A DNA stretch of 34,821 bases from assembly GCA_964432875.1 (NCBI GenBank), contig CAYSPJ010000049.1, positions 1 through 34,821 of the forward strand, in the 5' to 3' direction. Numbering within the stretch: the stretch's first letter is position 1; the number at the start of each line of letters is the position of its first letter. The DNA is from JACJYE01 sp964432875 (lineage in GTDB: Bacteria > Bacteroidota > Bacteroidia > Chitinophagales > Saprospiraceae). The notes beneath the pieces are model-generated. The model was not told the DNA's origin. It was given only the letters and a program-made list of their open reading frames with translations, and searched no databases. Below, in pieces: positions 32,872-34,821 of the stretch. The position numbers were made by a program, and so were the translations under genes.

Positions 32872-33695
32872 GATAAGAGTTGGTTTAAAAGCGCTTCGGT
32901 TTCGCTTTTGTCATAGAATTGCCAGTAGTGGCCTTCAGCGCGCAGCAGCGCCTGTGCGGCAATTTCGATGCTGGCCCGGTCGTAAAGCGGGTTAGTATTT
33001 TGCTGGGCCAGCACCCAGTTGTTGGTTATCGGGGCCTGGGCGATGCGCTCCAGGGTTTTGCCATTGGAAGCAATCAGCTCTTCATAGCGCAAGATATGGT
33101 TTTCCGGGAAATCGCGGTATTGCCCAAAGTACCAGGAGAGGATGAACAACTGCCGCTCCAGCAAGTCGGGCATAGCGGCCAGTTGCTGGTTGAATGCTGG
33201 CAGCAGCCGATCCGCTTTGGCTACTTTACCGCGGGAAACTGGCACGTCCACGCTGGCCCAGGAGCTGAGCAGCGCCAGGGGGTTGCGGATAATGGCGAAA
33301 GTTTCGTAGCGCCGGGCGATCTCCGGCAGCAGGAGGGTAAATTCGGCATTGTGTTTCATCGCCAGGGTGAAGCCGGGGGGCAAGGGCTCGCCAAAGCTGA
33401 TCTCGCTGCGCTGGACGACCCTTTGGCGATGCCCGGCAGCATCTTGGCTATAGGCATTATCGGTGATTTTGCCGTCCTTGCCGCGAGCCAGGGCCGTCCC
33501 GGTTTTGAGCAACGATTTACGGAAGCCCACAAAGGCTTGGCCCACTTCGTCCAGGGCGGCATCCCTCGTGGGGAAGCGGCTACGGTCCATCGGCTCATTC
33601 AAAGCAGCGATTCCGGGGCACTCGCTCAGCAGCCGACACACCAGGGTAGTGCCGGAGCGGGGCAGGCCGGTGAGGATGAGGTTGCGGCCGGACAT
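32868..33695 (-). CDS. Sulfotransferase, first of a tandem pair
   Basis: 275 aa from the ATG at 33693-33695, preferred because it lies 7 nt after the glycosyltransferase stop and aligns with the paralogue's N-terminus. A longer version starting at 33749 would overlap the upstream gene by 47 nt. The PAPS-binding loop is TGLPRSGTTL (residues 9-18) and the 3'-phosphate motif is AIIRNPLALLSSW (Arg137, Ser144 or Ser145). A conserved LNEPMDRSRF follows the loop, matching LHEPMNLRMF in the paralogue. The two genes arose by tandem duplication and have since diverged, which suggests two sulfation sites or two acceptors. Translationally coupled to the second copy. Confidence 0.85.
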   Translation of the reverse strand: MSGRNLILTGLPRSGTTLVCRLLSECPGIAALNEPMDRSRFPTRDAALDEVGQAFVGFRKSLLKTGTALARGKDGKITDNAYSQDAAGHRQRVVQRSEISFGEPLPPGFTLAMKHNAEFTLLLPEIARRYETFAIIRNPLALLSSWASVDVPVSRGKVAKADRLLPAFNQQLAAMPDLLERQLFILSWYFGQYRDFPENHILRYEELIASNGKTLERIAQAPITNNWVLAQQNTNPLYDRASIEIAAQALLRAEGHYWQFYDKSETEALLNQLLS

Positions 33696-33702
33696 ATCCA
33701 GC

Positions 33703-34725
33703 TCAGACCCCCACAAACTTGAAAAGATGTTTTTGATGCCAAATTTCATCTGCCTGGTGTAATAGGTTTATCAATGCTTCTCTCTCTTGTTCGATACTAT
33801 GGTTCTTACTGATCTCCTTACCGTTGCGGATTAACGCCTGTTGTTGCCGTTCCGGCATTTTTAGGGCCTGGAGGATGGCCTGGTAAATAGCCTGAGTGTT
33901 GTACTCCGGCTGTAGGCAGGTCTTTCCCGGTAGGCAAAAATCGATATTGCCCACGGCAAAGGGGCAGATCACGAGCTTTTCCATCGCCATGCCCTCCAGG
34001 GCAGGCAAGTAAAAACCCTCCGCTCCCCGCTCGGCATCCAGCGGCAAGTAAGCCACGATGCGCGCCCGGTTGACCAGTTGGAGGAAGTCTTCCCTCGTGG
34101 GCAGTTTGGGCGGGATTTGGATGGCGAACCTGATTTTTTCCCGCCGCCAGAGGTTGTGCCACTTTAGCTTGCGCTCCAGCGCCAAGGCCATAGGCTCGTT
34201 TTTTAGCCCTACAATGAGCACGTCCAAATCTGGGTGAGGGTTGGGTGGCGGCAGCAATGTCAAGTCTATGGTATCCGGAATCAGGTAAACCGGCCCGTTG
34301 ACGCCAAAATCTTCCAGTATTTTTTTACCCAGCGAGCTCTTGGCAATCCGGATAGCCGGATACTGCAGCGATTCATGCCGGGGATCGTTGGGGTTGACAT
34401 GCCGGGGCTGGGCGATGTTGAGCACCGGCGCAGGCGGGTGGGCTTTCTCCGCGGCGGAAAACACGCTCCAGTCGCGCCCGGCCAGAAAAAGCACGTCATC
34501 GGGGCGTACCTCCCAGCGAGCCAGGGCCTCTTCCCGATAGGGCAGCCAGACGTTGCCAGGATTATCAAACCATACTGTTTCTGGCCCAAAGTAAATTTTC
34601 GGCTCAAAGGTAGTGGAATGGCGGAAGTGCTCAAAAGCATCGCGCACCTTCAACTGCCCGCCGCTGGTGCCGCCGTTGTAGTTCGTCCAAGAGCGGTGAA
34701 AAAGCACGCTGCGTTTGTGGTTCAT
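33703..34725 (-). CDS. GT4-like glycosyltransferase
   Basis: 340-aa protein with the pattern of GT-B-fold glycosyltransferases (family GT4 type). The diagnostic E-x7-E motif is present as EGFYLPALE (Glu236 and Glu244), followed by the MAMEKLVICPFAVGNIDF segment that normally contacts the nucleotide sugar. The N-terminal half (SWTNYNGGTSGGQLKVRDAF) includes the Gly-rich loop often seen at the acceptor side. No signal peptide or transmembrane helix, so it acts in the cytoplasm. As the first gene of the minus-strand cluster it may build the glycan core that is then sulfated and acylated. Donor and acceptor are unknown. No TAnnTTTG box is seen on its strand, so the promoter may lie beyond the window. 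Confidence 0.8.
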   Translation of the reverse strand: MNHKRSVLFHRSWTNYNGGTSGGQLKVRDAFEHFRHSTTFEPKIYFGPETVWFDNPGNVWLPYREEALARWEVRPDDVLFLAGRDWSVFSAAEKAHPPAPVLNIAQPRHVNPNDPRHESLQYPAIRIAKSSLGKKILEDFGVNGPVYLIPDTIDLTLLPPPNPHPDLDVLIVGLKNEPMALALERKLKWHNLWRREKIRFAIQIPPKLPTREDFLQLVNRARIVAYLPLDAERGAEGFYLPALEGMAMEKLVICPFAVGNIDFCLPGKTCLQPEYNTQAIYQAILQALKMPERQQQALIRNGKEISKNHSIEQEREALINLLHQADEIWHQKHLFKFVGV

Positions 34726-34755
34726 TGGTCTTGCTTTTCTAAATGTTTACCTTTG
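34725..34755 (+). promoter_or_regulatory. Candidate divergent promoter at the right edge
   Basis: TACCTTTG at 34748-34755 matches TAnnTTTG, with TTGG at 34725-34728 and a 19-bp spacer. It points rightward out of the window and suggests a divergent gene beyond the end. Confidence 0.45.
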
Positions 34756-34821
34756 GTTGTAGGTCGCGAGCCACGCGCCTTGCGTTACAAGTTTTTGCAA
34801 CCGCAGCCCCCTTTAACCTTT

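Noticed and set aside
32919..33722. 267-codon plus-strand ORF
   Set aside because: Antisense to the first sulfotransferase gene; no protein features.

Overview
The window looks like a chromosomal segment of a GC-rich member of the Bacteroidota, most likely the Saprospiria (Lewinella/Phaeodactylibacter-like). I infer this from four things: two secreted proteins with type IX secretion (T9SS) C-terminal sorting domains, repeated matches to the Bacteroidota -7 promoter box TAnnTTTG, a recF-DUF721 pair, and a Tricorn-like protease of the Bacteroidota type. The exact genus is a guess. No rRNA, tRNA, CRISPR array, insertion sequence or phage gene was seen. One run of exactly 100 N (25296-25395) lies inside the Tricorn gene.

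Left part (1-13.6 kb), mixed single genes: a POT-family peptide transporter (-), an MscS channel (+), a xylulokinase-like FGGY kinase (-), a secreted double-PDZ T9SS protein (+) with a clear terminator, a short orphan fragment of a 7TMR-DISM sensor (-), a secreted Kelch T9SS protein (-), a lipoprotein plus radical SAM/SPASM-like enzyme unit (+) that may also carry an overlapping 50-codon ORF, and a membrane-bound 7TMR-DISM/AraC regulator (-).

Middle part (13.6-24 kb), housekeeping: an intergenic array of about 40-bp periodic direct and inverted repeats, then recF (probable TTG start) overlapping a DUF721/DciA-like gene (+); DUF3467 and topA (-) with a terminator; a 1109-aa secreted WG-repeat protein (+); an AbgT-family transporter (+). 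The large periplasmic Tricorn-like protease follows (24.3-27.4 kb).

Right part (27.5-34.7 kb): six tightly packed minus-strand genes. In transcription order they encode a GT4-like glycosyltransferase, two tandem paralogous sulfotransferases, a fatty acyl-AMP ligase fused to an acyl carrier domain, an MBOAT acyltransferase, and a membrane-anchored SGNH/DltD-AlgJ-like protein. The last three match the logic of the Dlt system (adenylating enzyme, carrier, MBOAT, SGNH transferase), but with a fatty-acid-activating enzyme in place of the D-alanine ligase. With the glycosyltransferase and sulfotransferases, the locus could make a sulfated, fatty-acylated cell-surface or secreted glycoconjugate. This is the best candidate here for an undescribed system.
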